Positions 1-9,477 of a stretch of DNA of 64,000 nt are shown here, in pieces; the stretch's first letter is position 1; every line of letters begins with the position of its first letter. The translations under genes were made by a program, and so were the position numbers. Where the stretch lies: assembly GCF_031157275.1 (NCBI RefSeq), contig NZ_JAVIFW010000025.1, forward strand, positions 1 through 64,000, read 5' to 3'. Source of the stretch: Streptomyces sp. LHD-70 (GTDB taxonomy: Bacteria; Actinomycetota; Actinomycetes; Streptomycetales; Streptomycetaceae). The notes under the pieces were generated by a model. That model was given only the letters and a program-made list of their open reading frames with translations, did no database searches and was not told where the DNA came from.

Positions 1-244
1 GAGCGGATCGGTGTGCGGGCGGGGGGGGTGGGGGGGAGTGGGGGAGGTGTGGGGGTGGGGGGTGTTCGGTGGTGTGGGGGAGGCGTGCGGGTTCGGCGGA
101 GCGCCGTGCGGGTCGTGCATCTGGGTGCTCCTTGTGCGCGGTACCGGTCCCGGGGGACGGGGGGAGGTGCCGGTACGTTACTTGCGCGTAGCGGAAGCTG
201 TGGAGGGGTTCGACAGAACTGTCCGGCCCGCCCGGGGCGTTGTC
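1..244. other. G-rich non-coding stretch at window edge
   Basis: No convincing gene is visible. Bases about 17-85 are long runs of G broken by single bases, so this segment could form G-quadruplexes on the plus strand. The rest is the region downstream of the minus-strand MFS transporter gene. Long open frames here come from base composition only. Confidence 0.5.
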
Positions 245-1909
245 TCAGTCGGCCTGGGGCGCGTGGGGCCTGGGGGTTTCCCGGGGCGCCTGAGACGGTT
301 CCTGGGGTGCTCCGGGCTCCTCCGTCCGTCCGGGGAACGGGGATGCCTGAGACGGTTCCTGGGGCGCTCCGGGCTCCTCCGTCCGTCCGGGGAACGGGGA
401 TGCCTGAGACGGTTCCTGGGTCGCCCCGGTCTCCTCCGTCCGTACGGGGAACCGTCGCGGTGCCACCGTGAGGAGGACGACGAGGGCGAGTCCGGCGGCG
501 CAGGCCGCGCCCAGGTACACCGAGTCGACGGCGGCGTCGATCGCGCGGCGCACGCCCGCGTCGCCCGGGTTGCGCGCGGCGGAGTCAAGGTCGGCCGAGC
601 CGCCGAGCCGGGCCGTCAGGACGCCGTTGGCCACGGCGCCGAGCACGGCGGCGCCCACGGTCTGGCCGATCTGGCGGCAGAAGAGGACGGACGCGGTGGT
701 GGTGCCGCGCTCCGCCCAGCCGACCGTGGACTGCACGCCGACGATCAGCGGCAGCTGGAACAGGCCGAGCGCGGCGCCGAGCAGGAGCATGATCAGCGCG
801 GGCTGCCAGGCGGCGCCCGGGTACGGCACCAGCTGGAACGACAGCAGGATCAGGGCGGCCGCGGCGATGCCGATCACCGCCGTGTTGCGGAAGCCGATGC
901 GCCGGTACACGTGCTGGCTGAGGGCGGCCGACACCGGCCAGCTGAGCATCATGACGCTGAGCACGAACCCGGCGGCCACCGGGTCGAGCCGCAGTACGGA
1001 CTGGGCGTACGTCGGCAGGAACACGGTGGGCGCGACCATCAGCAGGCCGAGTGCGCCGAGGGCCAGGTTCACGGCGGCGATCGTGCGGCGCTTCCACACC
1101 CAGCCGGGGATGATCGGCTCGGCGGCGCGGCGCTCGATGACGACCGTGGCGACGGCGAGCAGCGCGCCCGTACCGAAGAGCGCCAGGGACGGCGCGGAGA
1201 GCCAGGGCCAGGCGATGCCGCCCTGCACGACGGCGGTGAGCAGGACGCCGCCGCAGGCGAACACGGCGAGCGCGCCCGCCCAGTCGACGCGGAGCCGGCC
1301 GGCCCGTTCCCGTGCGGGTTCGTGCAGGTGGCGGGCGATCAGCCAGAGGGCGACGGCGCCGACGGGCAGGTTGATCAGGAAGATCCAGCGCCAGTCCGCG
1401 TAGGCGGCGAGCACCCCGCCGAGGCCGGGCCCCGCCACCGCGGAGACGGCCCAGACGGTGGACAGCTTGGCCTGGATCTTGGGGCGTTGCTCCAGCGGGT
1501 ACAGGTCGGCGGCGAGAGTCTGGACGGTGCCCTGGATGGCGCCGCCGCCGAGGCCCTGCACGATCCGGAACGCGATCAGGGCGCCCATGTCCCAGGCGCC
1601 CGCGCAGAGCAGCGAGCCGACGAGGAAGAGGGCGATGCCGAAGATCAGGACGGGCTTGCGGCCGAAGGTGTCGGAGAGCTTGCCGTACACGGGCAGGGTG
1701 ACCGTGACGGCGAGCAGATAGCCGGAGAACAGCCAGGAGAAGACGGAGAAGCCGCCGAGGTCGCCGACGATCTGCGGGACGGCCGTCGCGATGATCGTGG
1801 CGTCGAGGGCGGCGAGCGCCATGGCGAGCATCAGGGCCGCCACGACGGCCCCGCGCCTGCGCGAGCCGGTGTCCCCCGGTGTTTCCCGTATGCCTTGCGC
1901 TGCCGCCAC
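245..1909 (-). CDS. MFS drug transporter, DHA2 (EmrB/QacA) family
   Basis: A 554-residue proton-coupled multidrug exporter of the inner membrane, the usual length for the 14-helix DHA2 family. Visible marks are the first helix with LDATII (35-40), family motif A GKLSDTFGRKP (76-86), the antiporter-type motif C AVAGPGLGGV (158-167), and many hydrophobic helices up to about residue 485. After the last helix there is a hydrophilic tail of about 65 residues containing three copies of a 19-residue unit rich in Pro, Glu and Gln. This tail is unusual for the family and comes from a 57-nt DNA repeat. The start is a GTG; the Shine-Dalgarno is poor, and no better start precedes the first helix. Substrate cannot be told. 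No regulator gene is adjacent. Confidence 0.9.
   Translation of the reverse strand: MAAAQGIRETPGDTGSRRRGAVVAALMLAMALAALDATIIATAVPQIVGDLGGFSVFSWLFSGYLLAVTVTLPVYGKLSDTFGRKPVLIFGIALFLVGSLLCAGAWDMGALIAFRIVQGLGGGAIQGTVQTLAADLYPLEQRPKIQAKLSTVWAVSAVAGPGLGGVLAAYADWRWIFLINLPVGAVALWLIARHLHEPARERAGRLRVDWAGALAVFACGGVLLTAVVQGGIAWPWLSAPSLALFGTGALLAVATVVIERRAAEPIIPGWVWKRRTIAAVNLALGALGLLMVAPTVFLPTYAQSVLRLDPVAAGFVLSVMMLSWPVSAALSQHVYRRIGFRNTAVIGIAAAALILLSFQLVPYPGAAWQPALIMLLLGAALGLFQLPLIVGVQSTVGWAERGTTTASVLFCRQIGQTVGAAVLGAVANGVLTARLGGSADLDSAARNPGDAGVRRAIDAAVDSVYLGAACAAGLALVVLLTVAPRRFPVRTEETGATQEPSQASPFPGRTEEPGAPQEPSQASPFPGRTEEPGAPQEPSQAPRETPRPHAPQAD
289..459. repeat. 57-nt tandem repeat, three copies, inside MFS gene
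   Basis: Units lie at 289-345, 346-402 and a diverged third copy at 403-459. The first two differ at about one base. The period of 57 is 19 codons, so the frame is kept and the copies encode the repeated C-terminal tail of the MFS transporter. Copy number could vary between strains. Confidence 0.9.
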
Positions 1910-2007
1910 CGGCCCAGGTCCTTTCCCCGTACATCCATCTGCGCGCCGTCGGACACCTTCTCACCTCGGCCGGTACGGGGGGAGGGGCCCGGCGAGAGCC
2001 GGTCAGG

Positions 2008-3432
2008 TCACAGGGCGCGCCGCAGGACCAGGTAGCCGCCGGCGGAGCCCGCGAGCTCGTACGTGGCGTCCGGGTGCAGGTCGCGGGCCGTGCGCAGCGG
2101 GTCGTCGTACTTGCCGCGGGTGTTGTCGAGGGCGATGTAGTCGGGCGTGACGTCCTGGGTGCTGCCGATCCAGAACACCTGGCAGCGGGAGGTCAGCCGG
2201 CTGATCGGCCCGATGTTGGCCTCGACGCTCGCGCCGTCCGGGATGCGTTCGAGGAGGTCCTTGGCGGCGGCGGTGCGCGGGGTCTCGCGGTACGTAGCGG
2301 CCTCGGTGAGCGTGGCCAGGGGCAGGGCCGTGGTCAGGGCGAGCGCCGCGGCGGCGACGGCGGTCGGCAGCTGGGCCGCGTAGGTCCGCAGCCAGGGCCG
2401 GGGGCTGCGGCGGCTGCGGTCGAGGGCGTCGACGAGGGCGAGCGCCACGACCGGCATGAGGACGGCGCTGTAGTGCCAGTCGGTGCCCCAGTAGTGGCTG
2501 TCGCCGGAGACGAAGCGCCAGCCGAGCGTGGGCAGGGCGACGATCAGGAGCGGGGAGCGCAGGGCGAGCAGGCCGGTGGTGGGGATGAGGAGCCAGCCGA
2601 GGGTGCGCAGCTTGACGTCGAGGCCGTCGAACGGGGTCGGGCCCTCGCTGACCTTGGTCCAGTAGTCGTAGCCGCCGGTGGTGTTGAACGCGGGTATGAG
2701 CGTGGTGAACGTGAGCAGTGCCGCCAGCGCCCCGAACCCGGCGAGCCCGACCGCCCACCACGCGATCCGCCGCTGCGTCCTGCGGGCCCGCAGCGCGACG
2801 ACCACGGCGAGCGCCGAGCAGGTGAGCCCCAGGTCCTCCTTGACGAACACCAGCGGCAGCGCCCACCACAGCGCGGCCCGCCACCGCTCGCGCAGCACGG
2901 CCTCCAGGGAGAGGGCGATCAGCGGTACGGCGAAGGCGATCTCGTGGAAGTCGAAGTCGACGGCGCGCTGCAGCCCCCAGGAGAGCCCGTACGCCACGCC
3001 GATCGCGAGCCCGCGCGCCCGCCCGAGCAGCCGGGCCGCGGCCCGCGTCACCACCGCCGCGGACAGCGCGAACAGCGCGGCCTGCGCGAGCAGCAGCGTC
3101 ACCGGCGAGGGGAAGACCCGGTACAGGGGCGCGAGCAGGGCGGTGACGGGGCTGAAGTGGTCGCCGAGGATGTGCGTGCCGGGGCCCTTGAGGTCCGCGA
3201 TCGGCGCCTGCAGGTGGGCGTAGGCGCGGACGGCCTGCTCGAAGATCCCGAGGTCCCAGGAACGGTTCTCCATCCGGTACCAGCGGAGCACGGAGAGCAG
3301 GGCGTACGCGAGGAAGAGGGCGGTGGCGAGGAGGTACGGGTCGTACTTCGCGCGGGACACGGCCCTTGCCGCCCGGTTCTCGGTGGCGCGGCCGCGGGCG
3401 ATGGTCAGGTCGGTACCGGGCATAGGGGCCAT
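2008..3432 (-). CDS. DUF2079 family polytopic membrane protein
   Basis: About 474 residues with roughly ten hydrophobic segments. It has the DUF2079 features: a YRMENRSWDLGIFEQAVRAY stretch near residue 50, then GPGTHILGDHFSPVTALLAP, then DFDFHEIAF. The family is distantly related to GT-C-type membrane glycosyltransferases, but no activity is established. A soluble, presumably extracytoplasmic, domain forms the last 120 residues. The start is uncertain between ATG 3432 and ATG 3423, neither with a good Shine-Dalgarno. The open frame extends far upstream, antisense to mfd, but that part is compositional. It is divergent from mfd, with a dispersed palindromic repeat in between. Confidence 0.82.
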   Translation of the reverse strand: MAPMPGTDLTIARGRATENRAARAVSRAKYDPYLLATALFLAYALLSVLRWYRMENRSWDLGIFEQAVRAYAHLQAPIADLKGPGTHILGDHFSPVTALLAPLYRVFPSPVTLLLAQAALFALSAAVVTRAAARLLGRARGLAIGVAYGLSWGLQRAVDFDFHEIAFAVPLIALSLEAVLRERWRAALWWALPLVFVKEDLGLTCSALAVVVALRARRTQRRIAWWAVGLAGFGALAALLTFTTLIPAFNTTGGYDYWTKVSEGPTPFDGLDVKLRTLGWLLIPTTGLLALRSPLLIVALPTLGWRFVSGDSHYWGTDWHYSAVLMPVVALALVDALDRSRRSPRPWLRTYAAQLPTAVAAAALALTTALPLATLTEAATYRETPRTAAAKDLLERIPDGASVEANIGPISRLTSRCQVFWIGSTQDVTPDYIALDNTRGKYDDPLRTARDLHPDATYELAGSAGGYLVLRRAL

Positions 3433-3452
3433 GGTCGCAGCAGGGTGGAGAG

Positions 3453-3525
3453 GCTGAATTTTCAGCCCGTCCGGCGTTTGAGGAGCGGGGGTCCAGGGGC
3501 GGAGCCCCCGAAGCGCCGCAGCCAC
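3453..3525. repeat. Dispersed palindromic repeat, family A
   Basis: Begins with the palindrome GCTGAATTTTCAGC (3453-3466), followed by the core CCGTCCGGCGTTTGAGGAG and a GC-rich hairpin around 3487-3509. Nearly the same 60 or more bases occur at 63178-63240. Related copies lie at 25248-25289, 44463-44545 and 47132-47193. Here it lies in the gap between divergent genes, so it cannot act only as a terminator. Confidence 0.8.
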
Positions 3526-3661
3526 GCGGCGCCAGCCGCATATCGGGCACAGTCGGGAAGGGGCGGGGTGGGGAAAGAACCGGCGTACGCTGGGGAACCC
3601 CGGCCCGGAACCCGTGTCGGGCGTCGCGCGTTGCCCGCTTCCCGGACGGAAAAGCCCCCTC

Positions 3662-6600
3662 ATGAGCCTGCACGGTCTGCTCGACGCGGTCATCAAGGAC
3701 GCCGCGCTCAACGACGCGGTGAAGGCCGCCACCGACGGCCACCGCATGCACGTCGACCTGGTCGGCCCGCCCGCCGCCCGCCCCTTCGCGCTCGCCGCGC
3801 TCGCGCGTGAGGCGAAGCGGACGGTGCTCGCCGTGACCGCCACCGGCCGCGAGGCCGAGGACCTGGCGGCGGCGCTGCGTTCGCTGCTCGACCCGAGCGG
3901 GGTCGTGGAGTACCCGTCGTGGGAGACGCTGCCGCACGAGCGGCTCAGCCCGCGCAGCGACACCGTCGGCCGCCGCCTCGCCGTCCTGCGCCGCCTCGCG
4001 CACCCGAGCACGGACGACCCGGAGACCGGCCCGGTCTCCGTCGTCGTGGCGCCCGTGCGTTCCGTACTGCAGCCGCAGGTCAAGGGGCTCGGCGACCTGG
4101 AGCCGGTGAGCCTGAAGCAGGGCCAGTCCGTCGACCTGAACGATACCGTCGAGGCGCTCGCGGCGGCGGCGTACGCGCGGGTCGAACTGGTCGAGAAGCG
4201 CGGCGAGTTCGCGGTCCGCGGCGGCATTCTCGACGTGTTCCCGCCGACCGAGGAACACCCTCTGCGCATCGAGTTCTGGGGCGACGACGTCGAGGAGATC
4301 CGGTACTTCAAGGTGGCCGACCAGCGGTCCCTGGAGATCGCCGAGCACGGCCTGTGGGCGCCGCCCTGCCGTGAGCTGCTGCTGACCCAGGACGTACGCG
4401 CCCGGGCCGCGGACCTCGCCGAGCGCCACCCCGAGCTGGGCGAGCTGCTCGGGAAGATCGCCGAGGGCATCGCCGTCGAGGGCATGGAGTCCCTCGCTCC
4501 GGTCCTGGTGGACGACATGGAGCTGCTGCTCGACGTCCTGCCCGCGCACTCCATGGCCGTGGTGTGCGACCCGGAGCGGGTGCGGACGCGCGCCGCCGAC
4601 CTGGTCGCCACGTCGCAGGAGTTCCTCCAGGCCAGCTGGGCCGCGACGGCCGGCGGAGGAGAGGCGCCGATCGACGTGGGCGCGGCCTCCCTGTGGGGCA
4701 TCGCGGACGTCCGGGACCGGGCGCGCGAGCTCGGGATGATGTGGTGGTCGGTCTCGCCGTTCGCGGCCGACGAAGAGCTGTCCCCCGAGGACGGTGACAC
4801 CTTCAAGCTCGGCATGCACGCCCCCGAGACGTACCGCGGCGACACCGCCCGCGCCCTCGCCGACACCAAGGGCTGGCTGGCCGACGGCTGGCGCACGGTG
4901 TACGTGACGGAGGGCCACGGCCCCGCTGCCCGTACGGTCGAGGTGCTCGGCGGCGAGGGCATCGCGGCTCGCCTGGACGCCGACCTGGCGGAGATCTCCC
5001 CGGCCGTGGTGCACGTGGCCTGCGGCTCCGTCGAGTACGGCTTCGTGGACCAGGCACTGAAGCTCGCCGTGCTCACCGAGACCGACCTGACCGGGCAGAA
5101 GGCCGCAGGCAAGGACGGCCAGCGGATGCCCGCGCGGCGCCGCAAGACCATCGACCCGCTGACCCTGGAGCAGAGCGACTACATCGTGCACGAGCAGCAC
5201 GGCGTGGGCCGCTACATCGAGATGGTGCAGCGCACGGTCCAGGGCGCGACCCGCGAGTACCTGGTCGTGGAGTACGCCCCGGCCAAGCGCGGCCAGCCCG
5301 GCGACCGCCTCTACATCCCCACCGACCAGCTGGAGCAGATCACCAAGTACGTCGGCGGCGAGGCCCCCACGCTGCACCGCCTGGGCGGCGCCGACTGGAC
5401 GAAGACCAAGGCGCGCGCGAAGAAGGCCGTCAAGGAGATCGCCGCCGACCTCATCAAGCTGTACTCCGCGCGCATGGCGGCCCCCGGCCACACCTTCGGC
5501 CCGGACACCCCGTGGCAGCGCGAGCTGGAGGACGCCTTCCCGTACGTGGAGACCCCGGACCAGCTGACGACGATCGCCGAGGTCAAGGAGGACATGGAGA
5601 AGTCGGTCCCGATGGACCGGCTGATCTGCGGCGACGTCGGCTACGGCAAGACGGAGATCGCGGTCCGCGCCGCGTTCAAGGCGGTGCAGGACGGCAAGCA
5701 GGTCGCGGTCCTCGTCCCGACGACGCTGCTCGTGCAGCAGCACTACGGCACGTTCACCGAGCGGTACGGCCAATTCCCCGTCAAGGTGAGGGCGTTGAGC
5801 CGCTTCCAGACGGACACCGAGTCCAAGGCGACCCTGGAGGGCCTGAAGGACGGCGCGGTCGACATCGTGATCGGCACGCACCGCCTGTTCTCCTCCGAGA
5901 CCAAGTTCAAGGACCTGGGCCTGGTCATCGTCGACGAGGAGCAGCGCTTCGGCGTCGAGCACAAGGAGCAGCTGAAGAAGCTCCGCGCGAACGTCGACGT
6001 ACTGACGATGTCCGCGACCCCGATCCCGCGCACCCTGGAGATGGCGGTGACGGGCATCCGCGAGATGTCCACGATCACCACCCCGCCGGAGGAGCGGCAC
6101 CCGGTCCTGACCTTCGTCGGTCCGTACGAGGAGAAGCAGATCGGCGCGGCCATCCGCCGCGAACTCCTCCGTGAGGGCCAGGTCTTCTACATCCACAACC
6201 GCGTCGAGTCCATCGACCGCGCGGCGGCCCGGCTGCGCGACATCGTGCCCGAGGCGCGCATCGCGACGGCCCACGGCCAGATGTCCGAACAGGCCCTGGA
6301 GCAGGTCGTCGTGGACTTCTGGGAGAAGAAGTTCGACGTGCTCGTCTCGACCACGATCGTCGAGTCCGGCATCGACATCTCCAACGCCAACACCCTCATC
6401 GTCGAGCGCGGCGACAACTTCGGCCTCTCCCAGCTGCACCAGCTGCGCGGCCGCGTGGGCCGTGGCAGGGAGCGCGGGTACGCGTACTTCCTGTACCCCC
6501 CGGAGAAGCCCCTGACGGAAACGGCGCACGAGCGCCTGGCCACCATCGCCCAGCACACGGAGATGGGCGCGGGCATGTACGTGGCGATGAAGGACCTGGA

Positions 6601-7201
6601 GATCCGAGGAGCCGGAAACCTCCTGGGCGGCGAACAGTCCGGGCACATCGCGGGCGTCGGCTTCGACCTGTACGTACGCATGGTCGGCGAGGCGGTCGCG
6701 GACTACCGCGCCTCGCTCGAAGGCGGCGTCGAGGAGGAGCCGCCGCTGGAGGTCAAGATCGAGCTCCCGGTCGACGCGCACGTCCCGCACGACTACGCCC
6801 CCGGCGAGCGCCTGCGCCTGGCGGCCTACCGCTCCATCGCCTCGGCCAACTCCGAGGACGACATCAGGGCGGTACGCGAGGAACTCGTCGACCGCTACGG
6901 CAAGTTGCCGGAGCCCGTGGAGAACCTCCTGCTCGTGGCCGGGCTGCGGATGCTGGCCCGCGCCTGCGGGGTCGGCGAGATCGTGCTGCAGGGCACCAAC
7001 ATCCGCTTCGCGCCGGTGGAGTTGAGGGAGTCCCAGGAGCTTCGCCTGAAGCGCCTCTACCCGGGCACGGTCATCAAGCCCACCGGTCAGCAGCTGCTCG
7101 TCCCGCGCCCGAAGACCGCGAAGGTCGGCGGCAAGCCGGTCGTCGGGCGGGAACTCCTGGCGTGGGTGGGGGAGTTCCTGACGACGATCCTGGGGACGTG
7201 A
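3662..7201 (+). CDS. mfd: Transcription-repair coupling factor Mfd
   Basis: An 1179-residue DNA translocase that removes RNA polymerase stalled at lesions and recruits UvrA. The order is as in the family: UvrB-like N-terminal domains, the RNA-polymerase-interacting (CarD-like) domain near residues 495-575 (HEQHGVGRYIEM), Walker A GDVGYGKTE at about 656, DEEQ box at about 756 (VDEEQRFGVEHKE), SATPIPRTLEMA, the motif VI region QLRGRVGRGRERGYAYF, and the C-terminal TRCF domain. The start MSLHGLLDAV is preferred over an in-frame ATG 48 nt upstream because family members begin at this sequence. All core motifs are intact. It appears monocistronic. Confidence 0.97.
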   Translation: MSLHGLLDAVIKDAALNDAVKAATDGHRMHVDLVGPPAARPFALAALAREAKRTVLAVTATGREAEDLAAALRSLLDPSGVVEYPSWETLPHERLSPRSDTVGRRLAVLRRLAHPSTDDPETGPVSVVVAPVRSVLQPQVKGLGDLEPVSLKQGQSVDLNDTVEALAAAAYARVELVEKRGEFAVRGGILDVFPPTEEHPLRIEFWGDDVEEIRYFKVADQRSLEIAEHGLWAPPCRELLLTQDVRARAADLAERHPELGELLGKIAEGIAVEGMESLAPVLVDDMELLLDVLPAHSMAVVCDPERVRTRAADLVATSQEFLQASWAATAGGGEAPIDVGAASLWGIADVRDRARELGMMWWSVSPFAADEELSPEDGDTFKLGMHAPETYRGDTARALADTKGWLADGWRTVYVTEGHGPAARTVEVLGGEGIAARLDADLAEISPAVVHVACGSVEYGFVDQALKLAVLTETDLTGQKAAGKDGQRMPARRRKTIDPLTLEQSDYIVHEQHGVGRYIEMVQRTVQGATREYLVVEYAPAKRGQPGDRLYIPTDQLEQITKYVGGEAPTLHRLGGADWTKTKARAKKAVKEIAADLIKLYSARMAAPGHTFGPDTPWQRELEDAFPYVETPDQLTTIAEVKEDMEKSVPMDRLICGDVGYGKTEIAVRAAFKAVQDGKQVAVLVPTTLLVQQHYGTFTERYGQFPVKVRALSRFQTDTESKATLEGLKDGAVDIVIGTHRLFSSETKFKDLGLVIVDEEQRFGVEHKEQLKKLRANVDVLTMSATPIPRTLEMAVTGIREMSTITTPPEERHPVLTFVGPYEEKQIGAAIRRELLREGQVFYIHNRVESIDRAAARLRDIVPEARIATAHGQMSEQALEQVVVDFWEKKFDVLVSTTIVESGIDISNANTLIVERGDNFGLSQLHQLRGRVGRGRERGYAYFLYPPEKPLTETAHERLATIAQHTEMGAGMYVAMKDLEIRGAGNLLGGEQSGHIAGVGFDLYVRMVGEAVADYRASLEGGVEEEPPLEVKIELPVDAHVPHDYAPGERLRLAAYRSIASANSEDDIRAVREELVDRYGKLPEPVENLLLVAGLRMLARACGVGEIVLQGTNIRFAPVELRESQELRLKRLYPGTVIKPTGQQLLVPRPKTAKVGGKPVVGRELLAWVGEFLTTILGT

Positions 7202-7214
7202 GGTCTGTGAGGTC

Positions 7215-7673
7215 TCAGTCGCCCGGGGTGCAGGCCTGCGCGACGGAGAGGCTGTTCTCGTAGAGGTGGTGCCGGGTGATCCGGCCGCCCTCGACGGTCA
7301 GGCGGAGCGCGAAGGGCCCTTCGAAGGTCTTGCCCGTGGCCCGCACGGTCCCGGAGAGATGACCGAAGAGCACGGCGTCGGCACCGTCGACGAGGAACGT
7401 GTCCACCGAGGCACGCGAGTCCTCGGCGACGGTGTACTCCGCCAACTCCTCTCCCTGAACGGCACATTCGGCCCCGGTGACCCGCGGCCGGATCCACGGC
7501 ACGACGGGATTCTCGGCCAACAGCCAGTCCACGTCATCGGCGAACAACTCGGTGAGCCGGGCGGTGTCCGAGGCGAGGCGGGCGGTGAGGAACTCCTGAA
7601 CCACGGAGCGGGTGGCGGTCTCGGTGCCGGTGCCGGTGGCGGTGCCGGTGCCGGTGTCGGTGGCGTCGGTCAT
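7215..7673 (-). CDS. NTF2-like / SnoaL-like protein
   Basis: A 152-residue protein of the NTF2-like alpha+beta cone fold. The middle (LTELFADDVDWLL, then GGRITRHHLYENS near the end) matches the nuclear transport factor 2 / ketosteroid-isomerase-like group, which in Streptomyces includes many small-molecule enzymes and binding proteins of unknown role. The ATG at 7673 has a GGAGA Shine-Dalgarno 6 nt upstream. A longer frame from 7757 lacks that support. The first 20 residues alternate Gly and Thr, encoded by GGTGCC-type short repeats. It is convergent with mfd. Exact function unknown. Confidence 0.75.
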   Translation of the reverse strand: MTDATDTGTGTATGTGTETATRSVVQEFLTARLASDTARLTELFADDVDWLLAENPVVPWIRPRVTGAECAVQGEELAEYTVAEDSRASVDTFLVDGADAVLFGHLSGTVRATGKTFEGPFALRLTVEGGRITRHHLYENSLSVAQACTPGD

Positions 7674-7853
7674 GGTGTCTCTCCCCGGTGATGTCTCACT
7701 GTGACGTGAACGATCCTGCCGGGTGGTGGGGGAGGGGTCGATTACCCGCGGGGTCATGCGGGCGGCGACACCCGCGAGACGCCCGCCGGGTCGGCAATCT
7801 AGGCTGCGGCAAGTTCGTACGGTCGCCGCGCAACGTCACCCCAGGAGGGCGTC

Positions 7854-8774
7854 ATGCCGAACCCGAACCAGATGCCGGACCCCGAGGCGCAGGCCGTCGA
7901 GCCCGCCCGCGTACGGCAGTTGTGGCATCTGCTCGAACCGCTGCACGCCGTCTTCTACTTCGCGCCCGAGTCCGTCGAGGAGGCGGCAGCGCTCGGCTTC
8001 GCCGTCGACGAGCGCTGGCGGAGCTACTTCGCCTGGCGCGCGGCCCCGCTGGGCCCGGCCGGCCGGGAGCGGGTGACGGCCACGTTCTACAGCTTCAGCC
8101 CGGAGACGGTCGGGCGGCACGTCCCCGCCGTCTGGGATATCGCCGCGCCCGAGGCCGTCCTGGCCGCCCAGCAGCGTGCCGTGGACCGTATGTACCGGTC
8201 GATCCTCGGCGCTCGCGTCGAAGCGCCCGAACTCGCCCAGGCCGCGGCCCTCGCCCGCCGCGCCGCCGAGGCCGCCGCGCAGGCGGTCGCCTCGGACCCG
8301 GTCGACCGCCCGCTGGCCGCAGCCAACGCCGCGCTGCCCTGGCCCGACGAGCCGCATCAGGTGCTGTGGCAGGCCGCGACCGTGCTGCGCGAACACCGCG
8401 GCGACGGCCACCTCGCCGCGCTCCGGGCAGCGGACCTGGACCCGGTCGAGTCGCTCGTGTCGTTCGTGGCCGTGGGCGCCGCCGCATCCGAGACCTTCGA
8501 AAGCCGCGGCTGGACCGGGAAGGAGTGGGAGGCCGCACGCCGACGACTTCTGGAACGCGGCCTGTTGGGCGAGGACGGTACGGCCACCGAGGCGGGCCGT
8601 GCCCTGCGCGCCGAGGTCGAGGACCGTACCGACGAGCTGGCCGCAGGGCCGTGGCGCGCGCTCGGTGCCCGTGACACCGGCCGGCTCGCCGACCTCCTCG
8701 GCGACCCCTGGGTGGCCGTCCTCGGATCCGGCCTGCTGCCCGGCCAGAACACCCTGGGGATCGGCCGGAGCTGA
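7854..8774 (+). CDS. SCO6745-family protein (SalK-like)
   Basis: A 306-residue, largely alpha-helical soluble protein. The opening ARVRQLWHLLEPLHAVFYFAPE and the later segment GWTGKEWEAARRRLLERGLL, followed by TEAGRALRAEVEDRTDELA, are the hallmarks of the actinobacterial SCO6745/SalK group, whose C-terminal part resembles a winged helix. Function is not established. The ATG lies 5 nt after an AGGAGG Shine-Dalgarno. Transcribed in the same direction as the following MOSC gene but separated by about 80 nt. Confidence 0.75.
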   Translation: MPNPNQMPDPEAQAVEPARVRQLWHLLEPLHAVFYFAPESVEEAAALGFAVDERWRSYFAWRAAPLGPAGRERVTATFYSFSPETVGRHVPAVWDIAAPEAVLAAQQRAVDRMYRSILGARVEAPELAQAAALARRAAEAAAQAVASDPVDRPLAAANAALPWPDEPHQVLWQAATVLREHRGDGHLAALRAADLDPVESLVSFVAVGAAASETFESRGWTGKEWEAARRRLLERGLLGEDGTATEAGRALRAEVEDRTDELAAGPWRALGARDTGRLADLLGDPWVAVLGSGLLPGQNTLGIGRS

Positions 8775-8853
8775 CGGGCGCCCGACCGGTACCGTCGGGA
8801 GCGGTGCCTGATCTTCAAGGAAAACGGCCCAGTACCTACGGGGAGGGAACAGC

Positions 8854-9477
8854 ATGACGTCGCTCGGAGCGGTCGTGGGGCTCGCGAGGTTTCCGGTGAA
8901 GTCCATGCGTGGCGAGGACCGCGAGCGCCTTGAGCTCGACGTGGGCGGTGTCCGCGGCGACCGGCTGTGGGCGCTGCGGTACGCGGACGGCAAGCTCGGC
9001 AGCGGCAAGAGCCACCGCCGGTTCCGCAAAGCCCCCTGGCTGATCGAGTGCGCCGCCGCGTACGACGACACCGCCGACGCCCTCTTCGTGCACCTGCCGG
9101 ACGGCACCCGCGTGGCGGCGGGTGACCCGCGGCTCGCTGAACTCTGCGGGCCCGAGGCCGAGTTGGTCCGCGAGGCGCCGGACGCCGAGCCGCCCTCGTA
9201 CCAGGACCAGGCGCCGGTGTCGATCGTCTCCACGGCCTCCCTGCGCGCGCTCGGCCAGCTCCTGGGTGACGACGTCCCCGCCGACATCCGCCGCTTCCGC
9301 AAGAACATCGTGATCGATGTCGACGGCGACGAGCCCTGGACCGAGGAGAGCTGGACCGGCCGCGAGGTCCGGGTCGGCGGCGCCCTCCTGCGGATCACTG
9401 AACGCGTGCCGCGCTGCGTCATGACGACCCTGCCCCAGCCCGGAGTGCCCGCCGACGGCCGCGTCCTGAAACCCTGA
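8854..9477 (+). CDS. MOSC domain protein, C-terminus cut by a frameshift
   Basis: 207 residues as read. It has the MOSC N-terminal beta-barrel (GLARFPVKSMRGE) and the MOSC sulfur-carrier region ending RVPRCVMTTLPQP, which holds the conserved Cys. MOSC proteins resemble molybdenum cofactor sulfurases and mARC-type reductases. The reading stops at TGA 9475 directly after VLKP, whereas family members continue for about 30 residues with a FGVYAxVxxPG motif. That motif is present immediately downstream in another frame (next entry). The cause is loss of one A in the run at 9469-9471. This may be a true mutation or a sequence error. The conserved Cys region is intact, so partial function is possible. 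Confidence 0.82.
   Translation: MTSLGAVVGLARFPVKSMRGEDRERLELDVGGVRGDRLWALRYADGKLGSGKSHRRFRKAPWLIECAAAYDDTADALFVHLPDGTRVAAGDPRLAELCGPEAELVREAPDAEPPSYQDQAPVSIVSTASLRALGQLLGDDVPADIRRFRKNIVIDVDGDEPWTEESWTGREVRVGGALLRITERVPRCVMTTLPQPGVPADGRVLKP

Noticed and set aside
11..2035. A 674-codon open frame opposite the MFS transporter
   Set aside because: Composition shadow: Arg/Gly/Ala/Asp-rich, no domain, antisense to a gene with clear helices and motifs.
2003..6790. A 1595-codon open frame antisense to mfd
   Set aside because: It overlaps the clear mfd gene and most of the DUF2079 gene in another frame, has no domain, and its residues are those expected from the complement of GC-rich codons.
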